Below, one piece after another: positions 17,077-25,338 of a DNA stretch of 64,000 nucleotides. The DNA is from Rhizobium sp. ASV8 (lineage in GTDB: Bacteria; Pseudomonadota; Alphaproteobacteria; Rhizobiales; Rhizobiaceae): assembly GCF_016429255.1 (NCBI RefSeq), contig NZ_JAELUG010000002.1:1-64000 (forward strand). Reading direction: 5' to 3'. How positions within the stretch are numbered: the first letter of the stretch is position 1; each line of letters begins with the position of its first letter. The position numbers were made by a program, and so were the translations under genes. The notes beneath the pieces were generated by a model. It saw nothing but the letters and a program-made list of their open reading frames with translations, had not been told where the DNA came from and did not search any database.

Positions 17077-18222
17077 TTAGGCCTTGCGAGCTTTCCGCCC
17101 CCCGACCTTTGTTCCGGCCGGAGGGGCAACGGACGCCCGCTTCACGAGCGAGCATTCCAGCTTGGTAATCTGATAGCGGCGCTCCCGCGGCAGGACTGCC
17201 GTTTCCAGATGTTCAATCGCCCATTGTCCCATGGCCATATGCGGTAGAACCGACGTGCTCAAAGGCGGCACGAGATGACGGCAAATGTCCTCATCGTCAT
17301 AGCCCATGACGGACATATCCTCGGGAATGTGAAGCCCCGCCTCCTTCAATGCCTCGTAGCAACCGATGGCAGTGCGGTCGTTCTGGCAGAAGATGGCCGT
17401 CGGACGTTCGGCGAGAGAAAGCAGCTTCATCGTCGCGGAGTAGCCGGCACTCGCCGACCAATCGCCCTCTATGACCAGTTCCGGGTCAAAGGGAATGTCG
17501 GCCGTCGCCAAGGCACGGCGATAGCCGGTCAATCGGTCCTGGGCGGCCTGCATCCAGGGCTCGCCGGTGATCGTCGCGATCCTATGGTGTCCGTGCGATA
17601 TCAAATGCCGGGTCGCGGTCTGCCCCCCGGCGATCTCGCTGGGAACGACCGCCGGAAATGCGTAGTCGGAGGTGTAGCAATTCAGAAGTACGATCGGAAT
17701 ATTGAGATCGTAGAGATAATCCGGCACTTCAACTTCGCGAGTGAATATGGTCATGTAGATCAGAGCCGAAATCCCGCTATTGCTGAGCGCCTTGATCGCT
17801 CTCGGCTCCATAATCGGGTCGCTCATGGTCTGCGCAACGAGGAGAACGTTTCCGGCATTCCAGGAGGCTTGACGGGCGCCTTCGATCGCAACGACCGCCT
17901 CTGGGCTGGTCGCGAGCTGGTCGACAGCAAAGCCGATAATGCCGTCCAGCTTCGCAGGTGAAAGAAGCGCGGGCGGCGTCGACAGTACCGGCGCGACATA
18001 GCCAAGCTGGCGCGCCGCTTCAATGACCTTATCCCGGGTTTGCTGTGACAGACGCATGCCGGGAGTATTGTTAAGCACGAAAGACACCGCGGTCTGCGAG
18101 CATCCGGCGGCCTTGGCTATATCGGTCATCGTCACTCTGTTGCCCGGACGACGTCCGTTTCGCTTCGATGGCCTGCGGTCTTCGTCCGTCAGGTTGCCGT
18201 TTGCGGCCGGTATCTTCTTCAT
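17077..18222 (-). CDS. LacI-family regulator of the adjacent sugar ABC operon
   Basis: 381-residue repressor. After a basic 30-residue N-terminal tail comes the LacI helix-turn-helix VTMTDIAKAAGCSQTAVSFVLNN with hinge helix near residue 80, then a periplasmic-binding-protein-like effector domain (LDGIIGFAVDQLATSP through FCQNDRTAIGCYEAL and MGYDDEDICRHLVPPLST). ATG 18222 follows a GGGAGAAGAG stretch; a start at 18258 is possible. It diverges from a ribose-type importer operon with a candidate operator between them. Effector is presumably the imported sugar. Confidence 0.9.
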   Translation of the reverse strand: MKKIPAANGNLTDEDRRPSKRNGRRPGNRVTMTDIAKAAGCSQTAVSFVLNNTPGMRLSQQTRDKVIEAARQLGYVAPVLSTPPALLSPAKLDGIIGFAVDQLATSPEAVVAIEGARQASWNAGNVLLVAQTMSDPIMEPRAIKALSNSGISALIYMTIFTREVEVPDYLYDLNIPIVLLNCYTSDYAFPAVVPSEIAGGQTATRHLISHGHHRIATITGEPWMQAAQDRLTGYRRALATADIPFDPELVIEGDWSASAGYSATMKLLSLAERPTAIFCQNDRTAIGCYEALKEAGLHIPEDMSVMGYDDEDICRHLVPPLSTSVLPHMAMGQWAIEHLETAVLPRERRYQITKLECSLVKRASVAPPAGTKVGGRKARKA

Positions 18223-18448
18223 GATGGCATCTCTTCTCCCTATTGCGGAGCCGGCCAAATCCCCACAGCCCTCCCCGGTCGCTAATATTTATTACCATCA
18301 TTGAAGCAGGTTCGGCAACTGGTCCGAACGCGAATGGGATGATCGTCCACAATTGCTCAAGGCTTAAAGGCACGAAACCATTGCAGAATGCGGCATTTTC
18401 ATTCTCCCGGCACTCGTTTGGCGGCATATTGTATTACTAATTCTATTT

Positions 18449-18464
18449 ACTAATCGAAATTAGT
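18449..18464. promoter_or_regulatory. Candidate LacI operator (ACTAAT-N4-ATTAGT)
   Basis: A 16-bp palindrome lies in the 368-nt gap between the LacI gene and the binding-protein gene, with an extra TTACTAAT half-site just upstream (18433-18440). The flanking DNA (about 18425-18475) is AT-rich and likely holds the promoter. A weaker GTTCGG-N8-CCGAAC repeat is at 18310-18329. No gene was seen in 18223-18590. Confidence 0.5.
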
Positions 18465-18590
18465 CGTATACCGTCATTCTCGTGGTTGGACGCGCCGTAT
18501 CTCGCTTGGCGAGAGGCCCTAGGAGGGGGTCCCGGACGATCTGCCGCGACTTGTAACCAGATCCCGACACGGGTCTATGGGAGGATTGTC

Positions 18591-19547
18591 ATGAAGCACC
18601 TAACAAGGGGCGCTGCCGTCTTTGCGGCAGGGCTGATGCTAAGCTATGCAACAGCGACTTATGCCGCCGACAAGCCGACGCTGGCCTTTGTCGTCAACGG
18701 CGCATCCGACTTCTGGAAGGCTGCCGAAGCCGGTGTGAAGAAGGCCCAGGCGGAACTGCCGGACTTCAACATGGAACTGAAATATCCCGAGCAATCGTCG
18801 GTCGCGATCCAACAGCGGCTGATGGAGGATCTGGTTTCGGCCGGCGTCAAAGGCATCATGGTTTCCGCTGTCGATCCCAAGACCTCTACCGACGGGCTGA
18901 ACAAGATCGGCTCCGAAACCGCATTGTTCACCACCGATAGCGATGCTCCGGATACGAACCGTGTCGCCTATATCGGCTCCTCCAACGTCGACGCCGGCAA
19001 ACAAGCTGCCGAAATCGCCAAGAAAGCCATGCCGAACGGGGGCAAGTGCATCGGCTTCGTGGGGCTGCTCGGTGCAGACAATGCCAAGGAACGCATTCAG
19101 GGCATGAAGGACGGCCTGGCGGGCACGAAGATCGAGTTGACCGACGTGCGCGGCGACGATATCGATCAGACCAGAGCGAAGAAGAACGTCGAAGACGCGC
19201 TCGTCGCAAGCCCCGACGTCACCTGCATGGTCGGCTTCTATTCCTACAACACGCCGCGCATCTATGAAGCTCTGCGTGAAGCAGGCAAGCTCGGCCAGAT
19301 CACGGTCGTCGGCTTCGATGACGATCCGATCACGCTCGGCGGCGTCAAGGAAGGCACGATTGCCGCCACTGTGGTCCAGCAGCCCTACCTCTGGGCCTAT
19401 CAGGGCATGAAGCTGATGGCCGCCTACCTGAAGGGCGACAAGTCGGGCATCCCTGCCAACAAGCTGATCATTATCCCGACGAAGATCATCGGCAAGGATG
19501 ACGTGGACGCTTATGCCGCAAACCTGAAGGCGATGGCCGGCAATTAA
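18591..19547 (+). CDS. Sugar ABC transporter substrate-binding protein (ribose/RbsB type)
   Basis: 318-residue periplasmic protein. The signal peptide (about residues 1-25) ends in YAADKP. The sugar-binding family 4 fold follows: LAFVVNGASDFWKAAEAGVKKAQ, MVSAVDPKT, FTTDSDAP, CIGFVGLLGADNAKERIQGMKDG and VVGFDDDPITLGGVKEG. ATG 18591 has GGAGG 6 nt upstream. It begins an operon with one fused ATPase and one permease, the RbsBAC pattern. Ligand is a mono- or oligosaccharide or polyol; no linked catabolic enzyme narrows it. Confidence 0.93.
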   Translation: MKHLTRGAAVFAAGLMLSYATATYAADKPTLAFVVNGASDFWKAAEAGVKKAQAELPDFNMELKYPEQSSVAIQQRLMEDLVSAGVKGIMVSAVDPKTSTDGLNKIGSETALFTTDSDAPDTNRVAYIGSSNVDAGKQAAEIAKKAMPNGGKCIGFVGLLGADNAKERIQGMKDGLAGTKIELTDVRGDDIDQTRAKKNVEDALVASPDVTCMVGFYSYNTPRIYEALREAGKLGQITVVGFDDDPITLGGVKEGTIAATVVQQPYLWAYQGMKLMAAYLKGDKSGIPANKLIIIPTKIIGKDDVDAYAANLKAMAGN

Positions 19548-19558
19548 GGCCAGCCTGC

Positions 19559-19589
19559 AGCGGCGCCGGTTGCGGGGACCGGCGCTGCT
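19559..19589 (+). other. Stem-loop after the sugar-binding-protein gene
   Basis: A 12-bp stem with one mismatch (AGCGGCGCCGGT / ACCGGCGCTGCT, 7-nt loop) starts 11 nt after the stop codon. No T-tract follows. It probably stabilises the binding-protein part of the mRNA relative to the ATPase/permease part. Confidence 0.6.
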
Positions 19590-19651
19590 CGAATGCAGTT
19601 GCACACGACGCAGAGACTTTTGAAGTCACATCGTACAGGCGCAATACTCGT

Positions 19652-21196
19652 ATGAATCAGAGATCTGATACATTGACATCAACGGAAGTCACGCCGCCAT
19701 TTCTCAGCCTTTCGGGAATTGGCAAGACCTATCCCGGTGTCGTGGCGCTCGACAATTTTTCGATGGATGTCAGCCCCGGTGAGGTGATCGGTCTCGTCGG
19801 CGAGAATGGCGCAGGCAAATCGACCCTGATGAAAATACTTGGAGGCGTCGTTAAGCCCGACCGCGGAGCCATTCGACTGGATGGAACCGAACACGGCGCT
19901 TTTACCGTAGAAAGCAGCATCGCGTCGGGGATCGCCTTCGTCCACCAAGAGCTTAACCTGTTTGACAATCTCGACGTCGCGGCGAATATTTTCCTGGGTC
20001 GCGAACCGTTGCGTGGCGGCGTTCTCAAACTTGTCGACAGAAGCCGCCTGCGCGACATGGTCACCCCCTTGCTCAAGCGGGTCGGCGCGAACTTCTCTCC
20101 GGATACGCCGGTGGCTTCGCTGTCGCTGGCGCAGCAACAGATGGTCGAGATCGCCAAGGCGCTCTCGATCAATGCGCGCCTTGTCATTCTCGATGAACCG
20201 ACGTCCAGCCTGCCCCTTGCCGAAACCGAGAAACTGCTGACCGTCATATCGTCGCTGAAGGCGGAAGGCATCAGCGTCATTTTCATTTCCCATCGCCTGC
20301 ACGAAGTCGAGCGCGTTGCCGATCGCGTCATCGTACTCCGCGACGGTACGCTTGTCGGCACATTGCCCAAGGACTCGATCGATCATGACCGCATGGTCAA
20401 GCTGATGATCGGCCGCGCCTTGAGCGCTCGCGATGCCGAGCCAGCGCGCCCGCCGGGCAATGTCGCACTGAAAGTATCGGCCATCCGCACTGCCGCCTAT
20501 CCGACGCGGCCGGTCGATCTCGATATCCGATATGGCGAAATCCTCGGGCTCGCCGGCCTTGTCGGATCGGGCCGGACCGAACTAGCGCGCGTCCTCTTCG
20601 GGATCGACAGGAGCTATGGCGGCGGCGCAATCGTGCTTGACGGACAAAATATCAAGCTGAATTCCGCTAGACAGGCGGTCGCAAACGGTATCTTCCTGAT
20701 CCCGGAAGACCGCAAGCTCAACGGTATCCTGCTGGATTTACCGATCGCGCAGAACATATCGCTGCCCAACCTTCCGGCCTATGCGCGCCGCTCCATGGTA
20801 TCGCCAGCACTGGAGGACGCTGCCGCCGAAACCCAGCGCCGCCAGCTCAGCATCAAGGCCCCCTCCATCTCGACCCGAACCGGAACGCTTTCCGGGGGGA
20901 ACCAGCAGAAGGTCGTTCTGGCCAAATGGCTGTCGATGCGACCGAAAGTCCTGATCTTCGATGAGCCGACGCGCGGCATCGATATCGGCGCCAAGAATGA
21001 AATCTATAGCCTGATGCGCAAGCTCGCCGATGCCGGCGTCGCGATCCTGATGATTTCAAGCGACATGGAAGAGGTAATCGGCGTTTCCGACCGTATTGCG
21101 GTCATGCACGAGGGACAGATCGCCGGGATTCTCGACAAGGACCAGTTCAGTCAGGAAAACGTGCTTTTGCTCGCCGTCGGCAAAACGCTACACTAA
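19652..21196 (+). CDS. Sugar ABC transporter ATPase, double-domain (RbsA/MglA type)
   Basis: 514-residue fused ATPase. The first domain has Walker A GENGAGKST near residue 50, signature LSLAQQQMVEIAKAL and Walker B LVILDEPTSSLP. The second has a degenerate Walker A (GLVGSGRTE) but a good signature LSGGNQQKVVLAKWL and Walker B LIFDEPTRGIDIGAK, which is normal in this family. It follows the binding-protein gene by 104 nt with an intervening stem-loop. It energises the permease encoded 28 nt downstream. Confidence 0.94.
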   Translation: MNQRSDTLTSTEVTPPFLSLSGIGKTYPGVVALDNFSMDVSPGEVIGLVGENGAGKSTLMKILGGVVKPDRGAIRLDGTEHGAFTVESSIASGIAFVHQELNLFDNLDVAANIFLGREPLRGGVLKLVDRSRLRDMVTPLLKRVGANFSPDTPVASLSLAQQQMVEIAKALSINARLVILDEPTSSLPLAETEKLLTVISSLKAEGISVIFISHRLHEVERVADRVIVLRDGTLVGTLPKDSIDHDRMVKLMIGRALSARDAEPARPPGNVALKVSAIRTAAYPTRPVDLDIRYGEILGLAGLVGSGRTELARVLFGIDRSYGGGAIVLDGQNIKLNSARQAVANGIFLIPEDRKLNGILLDLPIAQNISLPNLPAYARRSMVSPALEDAAAETQRRQLSIKAPSISTRTGTLSGGNQQKVVLAKWLSMRPKVLIFDEPTRGIDIGAKNEIYSLMRKLADAGVAILMISSDMEEVIGVSDRIAVMHEGQIAGILDKDQFSQENVLLLAVGKTLH

Positions 21197-21224
21197 CGGC
21201 CGCAGCCAATGGGAATTGAAATCG

Positions 21225-22220
21225 ATGACTAAGAAAGACCTGGGCCTGCTCCTGTTGATCATCGTGGTCGGCATCGTCGTCACGATCATCAACCCACGCT
21301 TCCTTCTGCCGATCAACCTCGCCAATACCTCCAATCTCATCGGCCTTTTCGGGATATTGTCGATCGGGCAAGCCTTCGTCATCATCACCGGCGGCATCGA
21401 ACTATCGGTCGGTTCGCTGGTCGCCCTGCTCGGGGTGCTGTTCATCGACTTCATTGCGGTCCAGAACGTGCCTTGGGCCGTCGCGCTTCCTCTTATCCTG
21501 ATCCTCGGCGGCGTCCTGGGCGCGATCCACGGCTGGCTGATTACGCGGCTCAACCTGCAGCCTTTTGTCGTCACGCTCTGCGGCTTGCTGATCTACCGTG
21601 GCGCGGCGCGGTTCTACACGGCAGACGGCACCGCCGGCTTCGCCTTCGGTCAGAACTTCCCCTCCCTGGAGTTTCTGACTGCCGGCCGTTTTTACGGCGT
21701 GCCGAACACATTCATAGCGCTTGTCATCATCGCGGCTGTGATGTGGATCGTCCTTCATCGCTCGGTCTATGGACGCTATCTCTACGCCATCGGCAAGAAT
21801 GAGGAAGCCGCGAAATATTCCGGTATCCGCACCTCGAAAATGGTGATGATTTCCTATGTCATATGCGGCGTGCTGACAGCGCTTTCGGCAATCTATTTTG
21901 CCATGTACACGCGCTCGATCTCGCCAGCGAGCCACGGACAGTTCTACGAACTCTATGCAATCGCTGCGGCGGTGCTCGGCGGCTTTTCGTTGCGCGGCGG
22001 CGAAGGTTCGCTCATCGGTGTGGTGCTCGGCACGATCCTGCTGCAAGAGCTGCAGAATCTCGTCAACCTCCTTGGCATCCCCTCCTCGCTCAACTTCGCC
22101 GTCATGGGTGGAGTGATCTTGATCGGCGTGCTGATCGACCAACAATGGAGCGCAATTCGCGCGCAACGGACCCTCGTGTCGGCCGCCCGACAAGTTGACG
22201 TCCGGCAGCCGGCGGAATGA
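21225..22220 (+). CDS. Sugar ABC transporter permease (RbsC type)
   Basis: 331-residue inner-membrane permease with 8-10 hydrophobic segments. Family motifs include ITGGIELSVGSLVALLGV, LQPFVVTLCGLLIYRGAARFYT and YAIGKNEEAAKYSGI, the last being the cytoplasmic coupling loop. ATG 21225 marks the start of homologous sequence (MTKKDLGLLLLIIVVG); a frame open from 21096 overlaps the ATPase and is rejected. Last gene of the importer operon. Confidence 0.93.
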   Translation: MTKKDLGLLLLIIVVGIVVTIINPRFLLPINLANTSNLIGLFGILSIGQAFVIITGGIELSVGSLVALLGVLFIDFIAVQNVPWAVALPLILILGGVLGAIHGWLITRLNLQPFVVTLCGLLIYRGAARFYTADGTAGFAFGQNFPSLEFLTAGRFYGVPNTFIALVIIAAVMWIVLHRSVYGRYLYAIGKNEEAAKYSGIRTSKMVMISYVICGVLTALSAIYFAMYTRSISPASHGQFYELYAIAAAVLGGFSLRGGEGSLIGVVLGTILLQELQNLVNLLGIPSSLNFAVMGGVILIGVLIDQQWSAIRAQRTLVSAARQVDVRQPAE

Positions 22221-22273
22221 GCATATCAAATAACGACAACGCTTCGCCGAATGGCTGACATCATCGGGCGGGG

Positions 22274-22834
22274 TCAGGCGGCGGTCAGCTTCCTGACCCA
22301 GGCTTCGACCTCATCACCGCTGCTCATATCGGCCTGTACCAGTCCGTCGATCATGAAGGTCGGAGAAACGTGAATTCCGTTCTGACGGGCATATTTGCAG
22401 TGCCACTTTATTTCGCGGTCGAGATCCGGGATCGAGAAAGCATCCTTCAATCCAATGTCGCTGTAGCGCTCCAGACGTTCGATCAGTTGGTTCGGCGTTA
22501 CATCCATATTCGGCCCGCCAGCATGGTGCGAGAACTCGAACTCCTCGCGATGCGCCCCAATCGCAGCCATCACCGTCTTAGCCGTCTCCCTGCCGCCGGC
22601 AAGCGTCGACGCCGCGAGAATGCACCGCACCAGAACGCCGGAATACATATGCCAAGGCTGCGATTGCAACCGGATCTTGATGGCAATCTTATCCTCACCG
22701 GCCTGACCGAGGAGCGCATCAAGTTTGTTGAACGCCTTGACCGAAAACGGGCAGGTCGGCTCAAGGAAAACTTCGAAGACGCGCGGGCCATGACCCCAGG
22801 TTAACGGATCTGCGCGCCAGGCTGCTTTGGTCAT
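22274..22834 (-). CDS. Thioredoxin-fold (DsbA-like) protein with single-cysteine CPFS motif
   Basis: 186-residue DsbA-superfamily protein without a signal peptide, so cytoplasmic. The active-site motif is Cys28-Pro-Phe-Ser31 (EPTCPFSVKAF) instead of CxxC, and the cis-proline loop is HVSPTFMIDG. A helical insertion lies between. Loss of the second cysteine points to an isomerase- or glutathione-transferase-like thiol role rather than a dithiol oxidase. Convergent with the sugar importer and followed on its strand, after 116 nt upstream DNA, by the MgtC gene; no functional link is evident. Confidence 0.8.
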   Translation of the reverse strand: MTKAAWRADPLTWGHGPRVFEVFLEPTCPFSVKAFNKLDALLGQAGEDKIAIKIRLQSQPWHMYSGVLVRCILAASTLAGGRETAKTVMAAIGAHREEFEFSHHAGGPNMDVTPNQLIERLERYSDIGLKDAFSIPDLDREIKWHCKYARQNGIHVSPTFMIDGLVQADMSSGDEVEAWVRKLTAA

Positions 22835-22950
22835 GCCGGTTCCTTGTCCTTCTGTGGGAGAATCATCGATAGCATTCCAGATAGGAACGGAAGCATCACG
22901 TTTTCGCTATCCCCGGGCGCTGGAAATTTCTCGAACCTTGGCGCATGTTT

Positions 22951-23682
22951 TCAAATCCCGGTGCTTTGCACCTCGAAGGAAACGATCGTGTATCGCTCCT
23001 GCAGGAAGGTCAGCAACCGAGTTCCACCGCTATCGTCACCGGCATGCTGCCAGTGGACATCATAGGAGATGTAATCGACGACGGAAGTCGGTCCCATCGT
23101 CTTGCCGACAAAGCGGAAAAGATATCTGGCTGGCTCGAGGGGCGCCTCAATCAAGGGAATGACAGCGCCGGTCTCACGCGGCAACTCAATGACGACATGC
23201 GCCCTTTGCCGCCGCGGTATTCGCCTGTCGAACCACTTGAGCGGTGACAGCACGAGAAATGCAATCGCTGCCCCGGCACAACCGACAATAAGCTGCCCGC
23301 CGCCGATGCAGAGACCGATAGCGGTCATAATCCACAATGTTGCCGCCGTCGTGACGCCCGTTACCAAGTCGCCGCGCCTCAGAATGGCGCCGCCGCCGAT
23401 GAAACCGACACCCGTCAACACACCGAGCGGAAAGCGCAGGATGTCCATGGATGAAAATGATTGTGGCGATCTGCCGGAGGCGGAAAGCAGCAGATTGGCC
23501 TGGATCATCATCAGGCATGCGGCAAGCCCGACGAGTATCGTGGTTCTGAAGCCGGCGGCATGGCCGCCGATCTGGCGATTGATGCCGATCAGCGCTCCCG
23601 CGGCAATGACGAGAACCAGCCGCAATGCGATATCAAGCCAACTGATGTTCAAGGCCATGAGCTCACTCGTCGTGCCAGGCAA
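22951..23682 (-). CDS. MgtC/SapB-family membrane protein
   Basis: About 243 residues. The N-terminal MgtC domain has four to five membrane helices with the family motif GALIGINRQIGGHAAGFRT and FIGGGAILR. The C-terminal soluble domain (about 160-240) is ACT-like. The start is uncertain: TTG 23682 has a strong AGGAGG 5 nt upstream, while ATG 23658 has a weak site but still precedes the first helix. MgtC proteins affect magnesium limitation survival and ATP-synthase activity in some bacteria; no magnesium-sensing leader was recognised here. Confidence 0.86.
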   Translation of the reverse strand: MPGTTSELMALNISWLDIALRLVLVIAAGALIGINRQIGGHAAGFRTTILVGLAACLMMIQANLLLSASGRSPQSFSSMDILRFPLGVLTGVGFIGGGAILRRGDLVTGVTTAATLWIMTAIGLCIGGGQLIVGCAGAAIAFLVLSPLKWFDRRIPRRQRAHVVIELPRETGAVIPLIEAPLEPARYLFRFVGKTMGPTSVVDYISYDVHWQHAGDDSGGTRLLTFLQERYTIVSFEVQSTGI

Positions 23683-23788
23683 GATTTCCTCCTGCAATCG
23701 ATGAAGCGGATCTCCCGTCGCTCAAAATTGGCCGGATGTTCGCCTCGGGTCGGGCCACTGCTCCAACGCAAGCCGCGAGGATAGCCGA

Positions 23789-25153
23789 CTACTCCACGAC
23801 AATGTCCTCCAAAGCCAGCGCCGCCGTCAACAGCCGCTCATCCTGACCTTTTGGAGCCGACAGCAGGAAGCCGACCGGCATGCCTGCATTTCCTCTACCG
23901 CAAGGAAGCGAAACGCCACACCAATCGAGGAAGTTGCCGATCAGCGTATTGCGCAAGGTCCTGCCGTTGACCTTGACGAACAGCTCGTCGTCCGCCTCCA
24001 GCGGCGCGAGCGCCGGCGCAACATGGGCGACGGTGGGGCAAGCGAGGAACTCGTTCGCGCCAAGCATGCCATTCACCTCCTGGATCAGCTGCTCGCGAAC
24101 CTTCAATATTTCGAGATAGCCAACCAGCGTTGTCCTTTCGCCGAGACGCGTACGCGCAACAACGCGGTGATCCATGCGTGCGGCTTCGGGGCCGGCCAAG
24201 CGGCGATGATGAAGGGCAAAGGCCTCGGCCGTTACGAGAGGTCCATATTCGGCCATCACCTCGAAAAGCTTCTCGAATGCCGGAAACGACTGCCGGCGCA
24301 TCTTGATGCCGGCAGCATTCAATCGGGCGAGTGCTGCCTCAAACGCTTGCACAACACCACTCTCCGCATCGTCCATGACGATGGTGGTCGGCACAACAAG
24401 CGAGAGCCCCGCATGGCCCGCACGGACAACATCCGGCGCCGTGTGGCCCCGCATCGCGGCGTCGACCCAAATGGCGTCTTGAACGCTGCGGCACAACGGA
24501 CCGAGCGAATCCAGGCTGGTTGCGAGCGGAAAAACCCCGGCCATGCTGTAGCGACCACGGCTTGCCTTGTAGCCGACGAGACCGTTGAAGGCCGATGGAA
24601 TGCGCACGGAACCGCCTGTGTCCGTGCCGATCGAGACCGGCACCAGCCCGGACGCCACCGCAACAGCGGAGCCTGAGGACGAGCCACCCGGTATCCTAGA
24701 GGTATCCGAGGCCGTTGGATTGAGCGGCGTTCCATAATGCGGATTGAGGCCGAGGCCGGAAAAGGCGAATTCGCTCATATTCACCCGGCCAATGGCGATC
24801 ATGCCCGCGGTCTTCAGCGCTTTCACGACATCCGCATCCTCTTGCGCCGGCGGTGCATCGGCGAGCACGATCGATCCCGCCGTCGTTGGCAAGCCAGCGA
24901 TGTCGAAGAGGTCTTTCCAGGCGACCGGTATGCCTTCGAGCAGCCCTCGCGAACGCCCTTCCCGCAACCTTTTCGATGAGGCTGCCGCTTCGTCCTTGGC
25001 GCGATCTTCAAGCAGTCTCGTGAAAATCGCCTGATCCTTGTGCGAACGGATCGCATCCAGGCTCTCGTCGACCAGCTCCACCGGGTCGAGATTGCCGGAC
25101 TGGATCAGCACCGATAGTTGCGCGATCGACTTGCCGAGATGGTTCTGCGTCAT
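23789..25153 (-). CDS. Amidase-signature-family amidase
   Basis: 454-residue amidase. The Ser-cisSer-Lys triad is visible: Lys in AWKDLFDIAG, and the serines in GGSSSGSAVAVASG and GTDTGGSVRIPSAFNG. The length is right for the family. ATG 25153 has GGAGGGGAG upstream; a longer frame to 25282 reads into GC-rich non-coding DNA and is rejected. It hydrolyses amide bonds in small molecules or, in GatA relatives, Gln-tRNA; the lack of linked gatB/gatC argues for a catabolic amidase. Substrate unknown. Confidence 0.9.
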   Translation of the reverse strand: MTQNHLGKSIAQLSVLIQSGNLDPVELVDESLDAIRSHKDQAIFTRLLEDRAKDEAAASSKRLREGRSRGLLEGIPVAWKDLFDIAGLPTTAGSIVLADAPPAQEDADVVKALKTAGMIAIGRVNMSEFAFSGLGLNPHYGTPLNPTASDTSRIPGGSSSGSAVAVASGLVPVSIGTDTGGSVRIPSAFNGLVGYKASRGRYSMAGVFPLATSLDSLGPLCRSVQDAIWVDAAMRGHTAPDVVRAGHAGLSLVVPTTIVMDDAESGVVQAFEAALARLNAAGIKMRRQSFPAFEKLFEVMAEYGPLVTAEAFALHHRRLAGPEAARMDHRVVARTRLGERTTLVGYLEILKVREQLIQEVNGMLGANEFLACPTVAHVAPALAPLEADDELFVKVNGRTLRNTLIGNFLDWCGVSLPCGRGNAGMPVGFLLSAPKGQDERLLTAALALEDIVVE

Positions 25154-25307
25154 GAGATCATTCTCCCCTCCGCCGGCAGAATATGCGCGGCGCACCCATT
25201 TTTGTGTCTTCCCGCGAAGACATACGCTACGGCCATCGCGCTCGACAAGAGCGGCCCCGCAGCGGGGCCGGCCGCGACCCATTGAAGTCGCTATTTGCGG
25301 TGACGCG

Positions 25308-25323
25308 AAGGCCCCGAGGCCTT
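25308..25323 (-). terminator. Short hairpin after the RND pump gene
   Basis: AAGGCC-N4-GGCCTT lies 16 nt past the RND stop on the minus strand. A second hairpin GGCCCCG-N3-CGGGGCC is at 25253-25269. Neither has a T-tract. They sit in the 185-nt gap between the pump and the amidase start. Confidence 0.4.
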
Positions 25324-25338
25324 AGGCGTCCAACCGTG

